Shown piece by piece: positions 24,628 to 34,110 of a stretch of 64,000 nt of DNA. The stretch is from NCBI GenBank assembly GCA_910585715.1, contig CAJUEX010000009.1:1-64000 (forward strand), read 5' to 3'. The DNA comes from an uncultured Lachnospiraceae bacterium. Lineage in GTDB: Bacteria; Bacillota; Clostridia; Lachnospirales; Lachnospiraceae. The translations under genes and the position numbers were made by a program. The notes beneath the pieces were generated by a model. That model made no database searches, was not told where the DNA came from, and was given only the letters and a program-made list of their open reading frames with translations. The number at the start of each line of letters is the position of its first letter. Position 1 is the stretch's first letter.

Positions 24628-27600
24628 ATGATGATTATGGATGGAAATCAGGCAGCCGCATATATTGCATATGCCTTCTCGGAGGCGGCAATGGTGTATC
24701 CCATTACCCCCTCCTCCACAATGGCGGAAAATGTGGAAAGCTGGGCGGTGGAAGGCAGAGAAAATATTTTTGGCAAGCCGGTGAAGATAGCGCAGATGCA
24801 GTCGGAAGCAGGTGTGGCAGGGGCACTTCACGGAGCCCTTACTGCAGGGGCTTTTACAACCACTTTTAGCGCTTCTCAGGGACTTCTCCTTATGATTCCC
24901 AATATGTATAAAATAGCAGGAGAGCTGCTTCCCTGTGTGATTCATGTGGCGGCAAGGACCATATCCAGTCATGCCCTTTCCATATTCGGAGACCATCAGG
25001 ATGTATTTGGAATCAGGCAGACAGGATTTGCAATGCTTTGCAGCAATAACGTGCAGGAAGCAATGGATATTGCCGTGGCAGCCCATTTAGCTACTATTAA
25101 GGGCAGGGTTCCGGTGCTGCATTTCTTTGACGGATTCCGCACCTCCCATGAGCTGCAGAAGGTGGAGGAATGGAAATACGAAGAGTTAAAGGAAATGTTC
25201 CCCAAAAAGGAAGCGGAAGAGTTTAAAAACAGGGGAGTAAATCCAAAAAATCCCATACTTCGGGGCAGCGCCCAGAATCCGGATATCTTTTTTCAGGTAA
25301 GGGAAGCCTCCAATCCTTACTATAATGCTTTCCCGGAGATAGTGGAACGGTATTTGCAGGAGATTAACAAAAGGAAGCAGACGAATTACCATTTGTTTGA
25401 GTATTACGGAACCAAGGATGCCACACAGGTCATAGTGGCTATGGGCTCTGTCTGCAATACCGTTGAGGAAGTAATAGACAGTATGGAAAAAAAGGTGGGA
25501 CTCATTAAAGTCCGTTTGTTTCATCCTTTCAGCAGGGAGCATTTTTTAAAGGCAATACCAAAAACAGTGAAAAAAATCAGCGTGCTGGACCGGACAAAGG
25601 AACCGGGCGCCGTTGGAGAGCCGCTTTATCTGGAAATAGCAGCGGCGTTAAAGGGAACGGATTTTGAAACAGTTTCCCTTTACGGCGGACGTTACGGATT
25701 GAGCTCAAAGGACACTACCCCTGACCAGATTCGTGCCGTATATGCCAATGAGCAGAAAAAGAAATTTACCATAGGCATTCAGGATGATGTTACCAATCTT
25801 TCCCTGGAACCGGTACCGGTTTCCGTCAATGCAGGAAAAACAGAAAAGGGGAAGGGATACTTTTCCTGTAAATTCTGGGGCTATGGTTCAGATGGAACAG
25901 TAGGGGCAAACAAAAATACGGTAAAGCTTATGAGCGGACTGACAGACGGACAGGTTCAGGCATATTTTGAATATGACTCCAGAAAATCAGGAGGACTGAC
26001 CATTTCCCATTTGCGGTTTTCTGATGAAAAAATCCGTTCCTCCTATTTGATTTATGAGCCGGATTTTGCAGCCTGCCATAATGTATCTTATCTGGAAAAA
26101 TATGATATGGTAGAGGAAATCAGAGAGGGCGGCACATTCCTTTTAAACTGTCCTTATGAAGAAGAGCAGTTGGAGGAAAAGCTCCCGGATAAAGTGAAAA
26201 GGCTGCTGGCAGAAAAAAACATCAACTTCTGGATTATTGATGCGGGAGCCCTTAGCCGGGAAATCGGATTGCGGGGAAAGACCAGTACGATTTTACAGGC
26301 GGCATTCTTTAAGGCTTCCGGGCTTCTGCCAAGAGAAACGGCAGAAGAAGCAATGAAAGAGGCGGTAAAAAAATCCTTTGGGAAAAAGGGAGAAGAAGTA
26401 GTAGACAAAAATATACAGGGAATCCGGTTAGGCTTTGAAAAAGTTAAAAAGATAAGCATACCAACACATTGGAAGCAGGAAACGGATAAAGGCGTCAGAG
26501 CAGAAAAACGGTGGAAAAAGGATTCGGCGGGACAGAAGGATTTGCAGGGAGAAAAGCGGGCTGATACGATAGAATTTGTAGATGGCATTTTAGAGCCCTT
26601 AAATGCAGGAAAGGGAAATGAGCTTCCTGTATCGGCATTTCTGGATATTGCAGACGGAACGCTGCCCCTTGGGACGGCTGCCTATGAGAAAAGAGGAATT
26701 GCAGACGAGGTGGCAAAATGGATACCGGAAAACTGCATTCAGTGCAATATCTGTTCTTATGTATGCCCACACAGTGTCATCCGTCCGGCAGTGTGTAATA
26801 AGGAAGAGACGGAAAGCGCGCCAAAAGGCATGGAGCTTTTAGATATGACAGGTATGCCGGATTATTCCTTTGGCATTACGGTATCTGTCATGGACTGTAC
26901 CGGCTGCGGCGCCTGCATTGAAAACTGCCCCGGAAAAATGGGCAAAAAGGCATTGGAATACAGCCCTCTTGAAACGGAAAGACAGAAGAAAAAGCAGGAT
27001 TATTTTGCTTATGGACAGGTGCTTTCACCAAAGGAAGAGGTGCTTGAGAAATTCCCGGAAACCACTGTAAAGGGTAGCCAGTTCAAAAAGCCTCTGCTGG
27101 AATTTTCGGGAGCATGCCCGGGCTGCGGGGAAACCCCATATGCAAAGCTGGTAACCCAGCTTTTTGGAGAACGTATGGTAGTAGCCAATGCCACGGGCTG
27201 TTCCTCCATATGGGGCGGCAGCGTGCCTTCAGCGCCTTATACGGTAAGCAGGGAAGGAAAAGGACCCGCATGGGCAAGCTCCCTGTTTGAGGACAATGCG
27301 GAATTCGGTTATGGCATTACCATGGCGGAGGACATTCTGCGAAAGGAAGGGGACGACAAGATTTCCCACTGGATATTCGGCGGCGACGGCTGGGCATATG
27401 ATATCGGATTCGGAGGCCTTGACCATGTGGCGGCAAGCGGCATGGATATCAATATACTGATTTTCGATACGGAAGTGTATTCCAACACAGGAGGACAGCA
27501 GTCCAAATCAACGCCATTCGGGGCTTCTGCCAAGTTCTCGCTGGAAGGAAAAAGAAAAAAGAAAAAGGACCTGGCAATGATGCTTATGCAATATGAAAAT

Positions 27601-28032
27601 GTCTATATTGCCCAGGTGGCTCAGGGTGCCGACAGACAGCATTGTATCAAGGTGCTGTTAGAAGCTGAAAGTTATCCGGGGCCTTCTATCATCATTGCCT
27701 ATGCGCCCTGTATCAGCCACGGAATCATGGGAGGAATGTCCAATGCCCAGGCAACGGAACGGTTAGCGGTAGATACCGGATATTTTCATTTGTTCCGATA
27801 TGACCCGAGACGGCTGGAAGAAGGGAAAGGACCTTTTGTGCTGGATAGTAAAAAGCCCAAGGAATCCTATGAAGAATTTGTGAAAAGAGAGCTTCGTTTT
27901 AAAAAGATGACGGAAAAAAATGCAGAGGCGGCAAAAGAATATTTAGAGGAAGCTTCCAGATATGCCAAAGTAAAATATGAAAGGCTGAAGCTGCTGGAAA
28001 AGCTTATGAATTTAGAGGTGCAGGACGAATAG
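24628..28032 (+). CDS. nifJ: Pyruvate:ferredoxin (flavodoxin) oxidoreductase
   Basis: 1134 residues, slightly shorter than the usual 1170. Order: pyruvate-binding domain I ([11 protein letters not shown]), domain II, gamma-like domain, a 2x[4Fe-4S] insert ([13 protein letters not shown] and [14 protein letters not shown]), then the thiamine diphosphate domain with [12 protein letters not shown] and [12 protein letters not shown], and [12 protein letters not shown]. It splits pyruvate into acetyl-CoA and CO2 and gives electrons to ferredoxin. The start may be any of three early ATGs (24628, 24631, 24637). Coupled to rubrerythrin; being transcribed with peroxide defence suits an oxygen-sensitive enzyme. 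Confidence 0.96.
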   Translation: MMIMDGNQAAAYIAYAFSEAAMVYPITPSSTMAENVESWAVEGRENIFGKPVKIAQMQSEAGVAGALHGALTAGAFTTTFSASQGLLLMIPNMYKIAGELLPCVIHVAARTISSHALSIFGDHQDVFGIRQTGFAMLCSNNVQEAMDIAVAAHLATIKGRVPVLHFFDGFRTSHELQKVEEWKYEELKEMFPKKEAEEFKNRGVNPKNPILRGSAQNPDIFFQVREASNPYYNAFPEIVERYLQEINKRKQTNYHLFEYYGTKDATQVIVAMGSVCNTVEEVIDSMEKKVGLIKVRLFHPFSREHFLKAIPKTVKKISVLDRTKEPGAVGEPLYLEIAAALKGTDFETVSLYGGRYGLSSKDTTPDQIRAVYANEQKKKFTIGIQDDVTNLSLEPVPVSVNAGKTEKGKGYFSCKFWGYGSDGTVGANKNTVKLMSGLTDGQVQAYFEYDSRKSGGLTISHLRFSDEKIRSSYLIYEPDFAACHNVSYLEKYDMVEEIREGGTFLLNCPYEEEQLEEKLPDKVKRLLAEKNINFWIIDAGALSREIGLRGKTSTILQAAFFKASGLLPRETAEEAMKEAVKKSFGKKGEEVVDKNIQGIRLGFEKVKKISIPTHWKQETDKGVRAEKRWKKDSAGQKDLQGEKRADTIEFVDGILEPLNAGKGNELPVSAFLDIADGTLPLGTAAYEKRGIADEVAKWIPENCIQCNICSYVCPHSVIRPAVCNKEETESAPKGMELLDMTGMPDYSFGITVSVMDCTGCGACIENCPGKMGKKALEYSPLETERQKKKQDYFAYGQVLSPKEEVLEKFPETTVKGSQFKKPLLEFSGACPGCGETPYAKLVTQLFGERMVVANATGCSSIWGGSVPSAPYTVSREGKGPAWASSLFEDNAEFGYGITMAEDILRKEGDDKISHWIFGGDGWAYDIGFGGLDHVAASGMDINILIFDTEVYSNTGGQQSKSTPFGASAKFSLEGKRKKKKDLAMMLMQYENVYIAQVAQGADRQHCIKVLLEAESYPGPSIIIAYAPCISHGIMGGMSNAQATERLAVDTGYFHLFRYDPRRLEEGKGPFVLDSKKPKESYEEFVKRELRFKKMTEKNAEAAKEYLEEASRYAKVKYERLKLLEKLMNLEVQDE

Positions 28033-28057
28033 AAAGGTAAGAAAGGAAGAAAAAACA

Positions 28058-28231
28058 ATGAGCGATGGCAATAAAAAGTATTTATGTCCCTGTGAATATG
28101 TTTATGATGAGGAAAAGGGGGACCCGGACAATGGTATTGCTCCGGGAACTAAATGGGAAGATATATCGGACGACTGGCTCTGTCCGGTGTGCGGGCTTCC
28201 CAAGTCTGCGTTTGAGAGGTTAGAGGAATAA
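28058..28231 (+). CDS. Rubredoxin, with an unusual CxC first knuckle
   Basis: 57 residues; it is short. Sequence runs [19 protein letters not shown] then [13 protein letters not shown] and CPVCGLPK, matching rubredoxin throughout except that the first iron knuckle reads C-P-C-E-Y in place of C-x-x-C-G-Y. Cys10, Cys12, Cys42 and Cys45 are the four candidate iron ligands. ATG 28058 has AAGGAAGAAAAAAC upstream, 25 bases behind nifJ, and a terminator follows, so it closes the rubrerythrin-PFOR unit and likely feeds electrons to rubrerythrin. Confidence 0.9.
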   Translation: MSDGNKKYLCPCEYVYDEEKGDPDNGIAPGTKWEDISDDWLCPVCGLPKSAFERLEE

Positions 28232-28242
28232 AGAAAAAAGAG

Positions 28243-28281
28243 GGCGGCTGCTGCATGGTTTGTGTGGCAGCCGCCGATTTT
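28243..28281 (+). terminator. Terminator after rubredoxin
   Basis: GGCGGCTGC (28243-28251) pairs with GCAGCCGCC (28267-28275), followed by GATTTT. The stretch 28282-28543 holds only a promoter and leader; no gene seen. Confidence 0.7.
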
Positions 28282-28396
28282 GATTCCTATGCGGAAAAGC
28301 CGGAGCTTTCTGCCGGGAAATCATGATATAACAATAGCAGCTACCACGTCCTCACATTCAAAAAAACGCAGGCTGGTAATAAATAAAACCGCATAA

Positions 28397-28425
28397 TTGA
28401 CACATGGCAGAGGTGTTGATACAAT
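28397..28425 (+). promoter_or_regulatory. Promoter of the DUF1266/DUF2185 gene
   Basis: TTGACA (28397-28402), 17-bp spacer, TACAAT (28420-28425). Predicts a leader of about 110 bases. Confidence 0.7.
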
Positions 28426-28543
28426 AAAGAAGTTATAGCGTAGATTGGGAATCCTGCTGCTATGATAATGGCAAAATGCAGCAACATCCATTTTTGCAGG
28501 CCACAGATGTTTGCAATAGTGACAGGAAGCTGACGATGGGAGA

Positions 28544-29689
28544 ATGAAATTGGGTATATTTGAAAAGAAAAGGGAAACTGATAATTCCGGGAAAAATCCA
28601 GAGACTAAAAGGATGATTTCGGAAATGGAAGAGTTGTTTGACGAGTTTAAAAAGAAAGAGAGCCGGGAGAAAGGGCATGAAATTGACGAGAGACAGTTTA
28701 TTCTGTTGTTAGGGGGGATTTCTGTCTGCAGGAGGGTTCCCGGCATTTCAAAGCATATGGGATATGAAAGCTTATATGTATGTGAAAATCCGGAAGATTC
28801 CGCAGCAGTTGCTGGGCATTTGGACAGGATGTATGGCATAAAGGATAAAGAGGGGATTTTACATACATGCAGGCGCCTGTTTTCTTCGGATGAGGATTAT
28901 TTGCAGTTTGAGAGTTTCTGGAAAGGAAAGCCTGTATTAGATTTAAAGAGGCTGAATCCTCAGGGAAGGGAAGCCTTTGAAACCTGCAGGGATTATGCAA
29001 AGCTGTTTGAACCTCTTGCAGGGGAAGGCGGTTTCTTTGCATGGGACTGCAATGAAAGAATCGGATTGTGCAGGACTGCTTATGCCTGCGGAATGTTGGA
29101 GGAGGATGAGTTCTGGCAGCTGACGGTTCCTTTGGCAAGAGAGGCGGAAAGCAGATACGATTCATGGACGGAATATGCCATAAGCTGTTTGTGCGGGGCC
29201 ATATACTTTATGTTCTGCCAAAGCGCCATGAAGGAGGATGCATGCAGGCCTTTCTTTGAAATCAACAGGGATTTGGTCTGTCATCTGCTAAAGAAGCAGG
29301 GAGCATGGGAAAGAAATAAATGGTTCCATTATCCCAAAAAGAAGTTTGCCAAAAGCAGTGAAGAGATAAAAGAGCTTTTAAGGAACTGGGAAGGACCGGC
29401 AGGATGCATTGCTACAGACCGGATAGTGGTGGACGGATGTAAGGTAGGGTATATGTACAGGGAAGAGCCCGATGCCGAAAGCAGCTGGGACAGCGGCTGG
29501 CGGTTCACGGCGGGGGATGAAAGCGATGAATATATGAATAATCCGGGCAATTCCGGCATCTATGCATTGAATACCATTTGCAATTATGATGAAGATGTTA
29601 TGAACTTTCTGCATTCACCCTATGGAAATGCATATTTTCGGGACGAGGATGGAAAATTTAAGTGGGAAGAATTAAGAGAGACGGAATGA
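28544..29689 (+). CDS. DUF1266 and DUF2185 two-domain protein
   Basis: 381 residues, soluble. N-terminal and middle part (about 90-270, with LEPLAGEGGFFAWDCNERIGL style, split as GGFFAWDCNERIGL and RYDSWTEYAISCLCG) fits DUF1266. The C-terminus (about 290-381) fits DUF2185: GCIATDRIVVDG, GYMYREEP, DSGWRF, GDESDEYMNN. DUF2185 is known as an immunity-type domain in polymorphic toxin loci, and DUF1266 is found in similar settings; no toxin gene is adjacent here. Possible orphan immunity protein. ATG 28544 follows TGGGAGA. Confidence 0.8.
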   Translation: MKLGIFEKKRETDNSGKNPETKRMISEMEELFDEFKKKESREKGHEIDERQFILLLGGISVCRRVPGISKHMGYESLYVCENPEDSAAVAGHLDRMYGIKDKEGILHTCRRLFSSDEDYLQFESFWKGKPVLDLKRLNPQGREAFETCRDYAKLFEPLAGEGGFFAWDCNERIGLCRTAYACGMLEEDEFWQLTVPLAREAESRYDSWTEYAISCLCGAIYFMFCQSAMKEDACRPFFEINRDLVCHLLKKQGAWERNKWFHYPKKKFAKSSEEIKELLRNWEGPAGCIATDRIVVDGCKVGYMYREEPDAESSWDSGWRFTAGDESDEYMNNPGNSGIYALNTICNYDEDVMNFLHSPYGNAYFRDEDGKFKWEELRETE

Positions 29690-29760
29690 AATAAAGTAAA
29701 TAATATAATAAGTGGTACAAACAACAGATAATCAGGAATGGTTATGGAACAGGAGTGGAT

Positions 29761-30312
29761 ATGCAAAGCGGCTTGGCGGAAATAGAAATAGGTATTCTTT
29801 TATGGATTCAGGAGCATTTGAGATTTTCTTTTCTGAATCCCGTTGTACAGTTCATTACTTCTTTGGGGGACAAGGGCTTTTTTTGGATTGTTGTATGTAT
29901 CCTGCTTTTTATGTTCAAGAAGACAAGAAAAATAGGAATAGTAGCGGCAACCGCTCTGGCAATGAATACGCTTATAGTAAATGTGATACTAAAAACGCAG
30001 ATTATGCGTATCAGGCCTTTTGTGCTGGAAGAAAGTCTTTCTTTAATTACCAGACTGCCGAAGGATTCTTCTTTTCCGTCAGGACATACAAGTGCATCCT
30101 TTGCAACGGCAGTCATATTGTATAAGGGACTTCCTGCATATGTGGGAATTCCCGCATTGATACTGGCATTTTTGATTGGATTATCCCGCCTGTATGTAGG
30201 TGCGCATTTCCCTACGGACGTGCTGGCAGGTGCATTGATTGGAACTTTTGTGGCGCTTGCTGTGTGGTGGTACTATAAAAAGTATGTATATAAGGATTTA
30301 ACAAAATTATAG
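29761..30312 (+). CDS. PAP2 family membrane phosphatase
   Basis: 183 residues from ATG 29761, chosen because AGGAG lies five bases upstream (a GTG at 29755 overlaps that site). Five to six helices and the three phosphatase motifs: KTQIMRIRP, PSGHTS and SRLYVGAHFPTD. Likely removes phosphate from undecaprenyl pyrophosphate or phosphatidyl lipids on the outer face. The amidase gene follows 33 bases on, so both may serve cell-wall turnover. Confidence 0.92.
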   Translation: MQSGLAEIEIGILLWIQEHLRFSFLNPVVQFITSLGDKGFFWIVVCILLFMFKKTRKIGIVAATALAMNTLIVNVILKTQIMRIRPFVLEESLSLITRLPKDSSFPSGHTSASFATAVILYKGLPAYVGIPALILAFLIGLSRLYVGAHFPTDVLAGALIGTFVALAVWWYYKKYVYKDLTKL

Positions 30313-30345
30313 GGGCAGAGGAAAAAAGAAATCGAGGAAAATAAG

Positions 30346-31305
30346 ATGAAAAACAAAATTATATTTGCAGTAATTGTTATTCTGTTATTGGCAGCAGGAA
30401 CTATAGGATGTCAGAAGGAGGCGGACAAAGAAAAAAGTCCTCAGGAATTGGAAGAAGTAGAAGAGGTGGAAGACGAAATGTCAGGACAGTGGGTGGACGA
30501 AAATGGAAATCCCCTGGAGGAACCCGTTTTGCAGGAAAGGGAAGGGGGAACATGGGAGGCTACATCTGTCAGCGCAGATAACCTGGAAGAAAGCGGATTG
30601 AGTCTGGAAACAAATCAGGAAGCAGAAAGTGACTTGGAGAAAACAGAAGAATCCAAAGAGGATGTGGAAAAGAAAGGATATCTGATTGTTATAGATGCAG
30701 GTCATCAGCAAAAGGGGAATAGCGAGAAAGAGCCTGTGGGACCCGGAGCAACGGAGCAGAAAGCAAAGGTAGCAGGAGGAACTCATGGAGACGCCAGCGG
30801 CTTAAAGGAATACGAGCTGACCTTACAGGTAGCCCTTAAGCTGCAGGCAGAGCTGGAAGGCCGGGGATATCAGGTACAGATGATTCGTACCACCAATGAT
30901 GTGAATATGAGCAACAGTGAAAGAGCAATAGTTGCCAATGAAGCAAATGCAGATGTTTTTATACGGATTCATGCCAATGGTTCTGAGGATACAAGTGTGA
31001 ATGGAATGATGACTATCTGCCAGACTGCCTCCAATCCCTATAACGGCAATTTGTATGAACAGAGCAAGAGCCTGTCAGAAAAGGTGTTAGATTGTACGGT
31101 GGCGGCTACCGGAGCTAAAAAGCAGTATGTATGGGAAACAGATACCATGAGCGGCATTAACTGGGCAACGGTGCCTGTTACCATTATTGAAATGGGATAT
31201 ATGACCAATGCCAATGAGGATTTGCTTATGGCTTCTTCGGATTATCAGGACAAGCTGGCAAAAGGCATGGCAGATGGGATTGAAGCTTATCTGGAAAATA
31301 ACTGA
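30346..31305 (+). CDS. N-acetylmuramoyl-L-alanine amidase lipoprotein
   Basis: 319 residues. Signal peptide with lipobox AGTIGC, an acidic linker of about 85 residues, then an Amidase_3 domain: IVIDAGHQ with the first zinc His, a Glu in [17 protein letters not shown] with the second His, and IEMGYMTN with the catalytic Glu. It cuts the bond between N-acetylmuramic acid and the stem peptide, anchored on the cell surface. A hairpin follows at 31334. Confidence 0.92.
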   Translation: MKNKIIFAVIVILLLAAGTIGCQKEADKEKSPQELEEVEEVEDEMSGQWVDENGNPLEEPVLQEREGGTWEATSVSADNLEESGLSLETNQEAESDLEKTEESKEDVEKKGYLIVIDAGHQQKGNSEKEPVGPGATEQKAKVAGGTHGDASGLKEYELTLQVALKLQAELEGRGYQVQMIRTTNDVNMSNSERAIVANEANADVFIRIHANGSEDTSVNGMMTICQTASNPYNGNLYEQSKSLSEKVLDCTVAATGAKKQYVWETDTMSGINWATVPVTIIEMGYMTNANEDLLMASSDYQDKLAKGMADGIEAYLENN

Positions 31306-31333
31306 ATAAAATCAGATAATTGCAGCGGCAGAA

Positions 31334-31373
31334 GAGGGACGTGATTTCAGGAAAGCCTTAAAATCAGTCCCTC
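31334..31373 (+). terminator. Hairpin after amidase gene
   Basis: GAGGGAC and TGATTT (31334-31347) pair with AAATCA and GTCCCTC (31361-31373), one bulged base. No T run. Probable terminator or mRNA 3' stabiliser. Confidence 0.5.
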
Positions 31374-31484
31374 ATATACGTCAGTAATAATCTTCATTAT
31401 CATTTCTTTGGTAAAATCAAAATGAAAGCGGAATTTTTTTACTCTTTTTGCTAAAAAAGGTGAAGAAAAACTTTATATATCGGC

Positions 31485-31709
31485 GTGGCAAGAAAGGATG
31501 CCAAAGGACTTGTACAGACCGGCGTAAGAGCAGAGGTTTTGGAAGAACTGTTAGCGGCTACTGTCACCAATGTGGTATTGAGGGATTATGTGATTGGAAA
31601 AACCGGATATGAAGGAAGGAATTTTGAAATTTCTCAAAGTAGCGAAAATACGGCAAAGCTGCTTTCTGATGAGGCGGAGAAGCTAAGAGAGGTCACACAG
31701 GAGTCGTAG
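31485..31709 (+). CDS. Small hypothetical ORF, possibly a gene remnant
   Basis: 74 codons from GTG 31485, no ribosome site visible. Sequence is polar and helical (EVLEELLAATVTNVV, SSENTAKLLSDEAEKL). The codon use resembles neighbouring genes, so it may be the end of a lost gene. No family recognised. A terminator follows within 4 bases, which supports some transcription through it. Confidence 0.35.
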   Translation: MARKDAKGLVQTGVRAEVLEELLAATVTNVVLRDYVIGKTGYEGRNFEISQSSENTAKLLSDEAEKLREVTQES

Positions 31710-31712
31710 AAT

Positions 31713-31752
31713 AAAAGCAATCTTAAGGCAGTCTTAAGGTTGCTTTTATTTT
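31713..31752 (+). terminator. Intrinsic terminator
   Basis: AAAAGCAATCTTAAGG pairs with CTTAAGGTTGCTTTT across a short loop, followed by ATTTTGC. Separates the small ORF from the ABC operon. Confidence 0.8.
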
Positions 31753-31786
31753 GCTTTTAAACCGGCCCTGTATAGTAAGATAGAAC

Positions 31787-31821
31787 GTAACAGTTCAGAC
31801 AGCAGCTTCCTGAACTGTTAC
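31787..31821 (+). promoter_or_regulatory. 12-bp perfect inverted repeat before ABC operon
   Basis: GTAACAGTTCAG (31787-31798) and CTGAACTGTTAC (31810-31821), 11-base loop, 27 bases before the ABC ATPase start. It could be an operator for the encoded response regulator or a leader hairpin. Confidence 0.6.
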
Positions 31822-31848
31822 AATAAAACAAAACAGGGAGGTTTTTAT

Positions 31849-32532
31849 ATGTTGGAATGCAGCGGACTTACAAAAACATATAAGAAAAAATGCGTGGTGG
31901 ACAATCTGAGCTTTCAGGTAAAGGAGGGGGAAGTGTTTGCCCTTCTTGGAAGCAACGGGGCAGGAAAGACTACCACCATAAAAATGATATTAAAGCTGGT
32001 AAAGCAGGATAGCGGAAAGGTTTATAAGAAGGAAGGCGTCTATGTGGGTTACTCTCCGGAAACACCATATTTTCCGCCTTTTTTATCAGGAACGGAAGCT
32101 TTAATGTATTATGGAAGGGTTCAAGGCTTAAAGAAGGAGGACTTAAAGGAAGAGGCTGTAAAATTGCTTGAAACAGTAGGACTGGAAGAGAATCATACGA
32201 AAATCAGGCACTATTCCAAGGGGATGCTGCAAAGGCTGGCTTTGGCACAGGCGCTTTTGGGAAACCCCGGACTGCTTATTTTAGATGAACTCACTGCAGG
32301 ACTGGATGCACTTGGAAGAGTGGAAATGATGCAGCTTATCGGGAAATTGAAAAGTCAGGGAAAGACAATTTTGCTCAATTCCCATATTTTAAATGATATT
32401 GAAAGGGTATGTGACAGAGGTGTCATGCTGAAAAAAGGCAAATTGATTGCCACGTGGGATAAAAACAAGGATTATGACGGCAAAAATCTGGAAGAGTATT
32501 TTATTGAACAGGTAGGAGGAATGGAAGCATGA
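31849..32532 (+). CDS. ABC transporter ATP-binding protein
   Basis: 227 residues, a full ABC ATPase: Walker A GSNGAGKTT, Q-loop VGYSPETP, signature YSKGMLQRLALAQALL, Walker B LLILDELTAGLD, H-loop NSHIL. CcmA/ABC-2 exporter type. AGGGAGG precedes ATG. The permease gene starts 4 bases before its stop. Part of an exporter with an unusual fused permease and a fused regulator downstream. Confidence 0.92.
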   Translation: MLECSGLTKTYKKKCVVDNLSFQVKEGEVFALLGSNGAGKTTTIKMILKLVKQDSGKVYKKEGVYVGYSPETPYFPPFLSGTEALMYYGRVQGLKKEDLKEEAVKLLETVGLEENHTKIRHYSKGMLQRLALAQALLGNPGLLILDELTAGLDALGRVEMMQLIGKLKSQGKTILLNSHILNDIERVCDRGVMLKKGKLIATWDKNKDYDGKNLEEYFIEQVGGMEA

Positions 32533-34109
32533 GCATAGCGGGAAATGCATTAAGGGAAAAAATCAGGAGAAAAGAGCTTTATATATTGGCGGCAGTGGGG
32601 CTGTTGGTCATATTGGTATTTTGCAGCGGAGCAGGCACTATTACTGTGAATGGAGAGCCTATAACGGATTATGGGAATATGATTTCCATTATGATATCGG
32701 TGGTGAATTTTATAAGCGGCGCTCTGGCAATTGTTTTAAGCTTAAGAACCATACCAAATGAATATGAAAGAAAGACCAGTCACTTAATCTGGATTCGGGG
32801 CATTTCCCAGACGAGATATCACGGGGAACTGGCGCTTGCAAATGTAGCAGCCAGTCTGTTTGCCACAGCAGTGATGTATGGAGGGCTTCTGGTGTTTACC
32901 ATTGTCAAACAGGAAACCGGCAGGATTTTCGCTTTGCTTCCGGCATTTCTGGTGCTTTCCATCAGCATTTCCATCGTCAGCATGCTTACAAGTATTCTCA
33001 GCATCCGGCTTCCGGGGATGGCTGCAGGCTTGGCTGCTACAATCTGTTATCTGGTGGGAGTCTTTCATAATGCGCTGGATGTTTACAGAAGCATGGTAAC
33101 CGGGCTTATCAGCTTTGTATTAAAGACACTGCTTGTCGTCCTGCCGGATTTAAATAATATACAAAGCCAGGCAGGGGCGGTGCTTCTTACCGGAACCTAT
33201 GGACTCAGCGTAAGGAATCTTTTTATTTATGAGGAAGCGGTTTTGCTGCAGGAAAAAATGGATGAATTAGGGTTTCAGGATTTTCGGATTACGGATTATC
33301 CCATAGCTTTTTTCGACGGGAACAAGGATTATGTGGTTACCAAAGAAGGAAAAGAATATAAGGTTGAAACAAGAAAACCAGTTTTTTCCACCTATGTGGG
33401 AACTGCATATGAGGTGGAAGACCATTATGAAATCATCCTGCCTACCATTGAAAGCTTTGAAAAAATGTTTTCTATGCTGGGCATGGTAGAAAACGTTCAG
33501 GAATTTCAGAAAGGAAATGCCGCTTCCTTTGAAGAAAGTGAATACGAGGATAAGGAGCAGGCAGCCACTATCTGGCACGAAGGCTTTCATGCATATCAGA
33601 TGACCGAATTTGAAAATGAAATTACGGAAATGCTGGAAGGACATTCTTTTTCAGAGGAGGATTTCAGCGAGGAAGTGATTGTAAACCAGGTGGATGCCAA
33701 TGAGCAGGCAGTGGAACTGTATAAACAGGAACTGAAGCTGTTGAAAAAAGCCGCTCTTTCGGAGGATGTTGACGATATAAAGGCTCTTATAATAAAATAT
33801 AAGGAGTTGGAAGAAAAGAGAATAGGACTGCTGCAGGAAGATGTCCTTTTGCTTGAGGAATATTTTGAAGGAATGGAAGGCACGGCTCGTTATATAGAAG
33901 GAAAGGCATATGAACAACTGTATTCTAAGGAAGCCTTTGAAGAGACATATCTGGAAGCTTTTGAAAGCTATCAAAAGGGGAGCGGGAAGTATTACGGAAC
34001 AGGAATGGTAAAATGTCTGCTTTTGGACCGTCTGGCTCCCGGCTGGAAACAGGAATACGATTTTTCAAAGAGCCTTACGGGCCTGCTTTATGAGCAGATT
34101 GGAGAATAG
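32529..34109 (+). CDS. ABC-2 type permease fused to HExxH metallopeptidase-like domain
   Basis: 526 residues. Residues 1 to about 220 are ABC-2 permease-like with helices at about 17-35, 51-72, 101-124, 134-158, 163-183 and perhaps 192-206, and the coupling segment YERKTSHLIWIRGISQ. The normal last helix is missing. From about 228 the protein is soluble and unlike a permease: ITDYPIAFFDGNKDYV, then IWHEGFHAYQ with a His-Glu-x-x-His zinc motif (His350, Glu351, His354) and EGMEGTARYIEG (about 447-458) as a candidate third ligand, a gluzincin-like layout. It may result from deletion joining two genes. Domain topology predicts that the peptidase lies on one fixed membrane side. Confidence 0.8.
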   Translation: MSIAGNALREKIRRKELYILAAVGLLVILVFCSGAGTITVNGEPITDYGNMISIMISVVNFISGALAIVLSLRTIPNEYERKTSHLIWIRGISQTRYHGELALANVAASLFATAVMYGGLLVFTIVKQETGRIFALLPAFLVLSISISIVSMLTSILSIRLPGMAAGLAATICYLVGVFHNALDVYRSMVTGLISFVLKTLLVVLPDLNNIQSQAGAVLLTGTYGLSVRNLFIYEEAVLLQEKMDELGFQDFRITDYPIAFFDGNKDYVVTKEGKEYKVETRKPVFSTYVGTAYEVEDHYEIILPTIESFEKMFSMLGMVENVQEFQKGNAASFEESEYEDKEQAATIWHEGFHAYQMTEFENEITEMLEGHSFSEEDFSEEVIVNQVDANEQAVELYKQELKLLKKAALSEDVDDIKALIIKYKELEEKRIGLLQEDVLLLEEYFEGMEGTARYIEGKAYEQLYSKEAFEETYLEAFESYQKGSGKYYGTGMVKCLLLDRLAPGWKQEYDFSKSLTGLLYEQIGE

Positions 34110-34110
34110 C

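Noticed and set aside
31485-31709. C-terminal end of a chemotaxis receptor
   Set aside because: Only a loose likeness in SSENTAKLLSDEAEKL; no signalling-domain hallmark is present.
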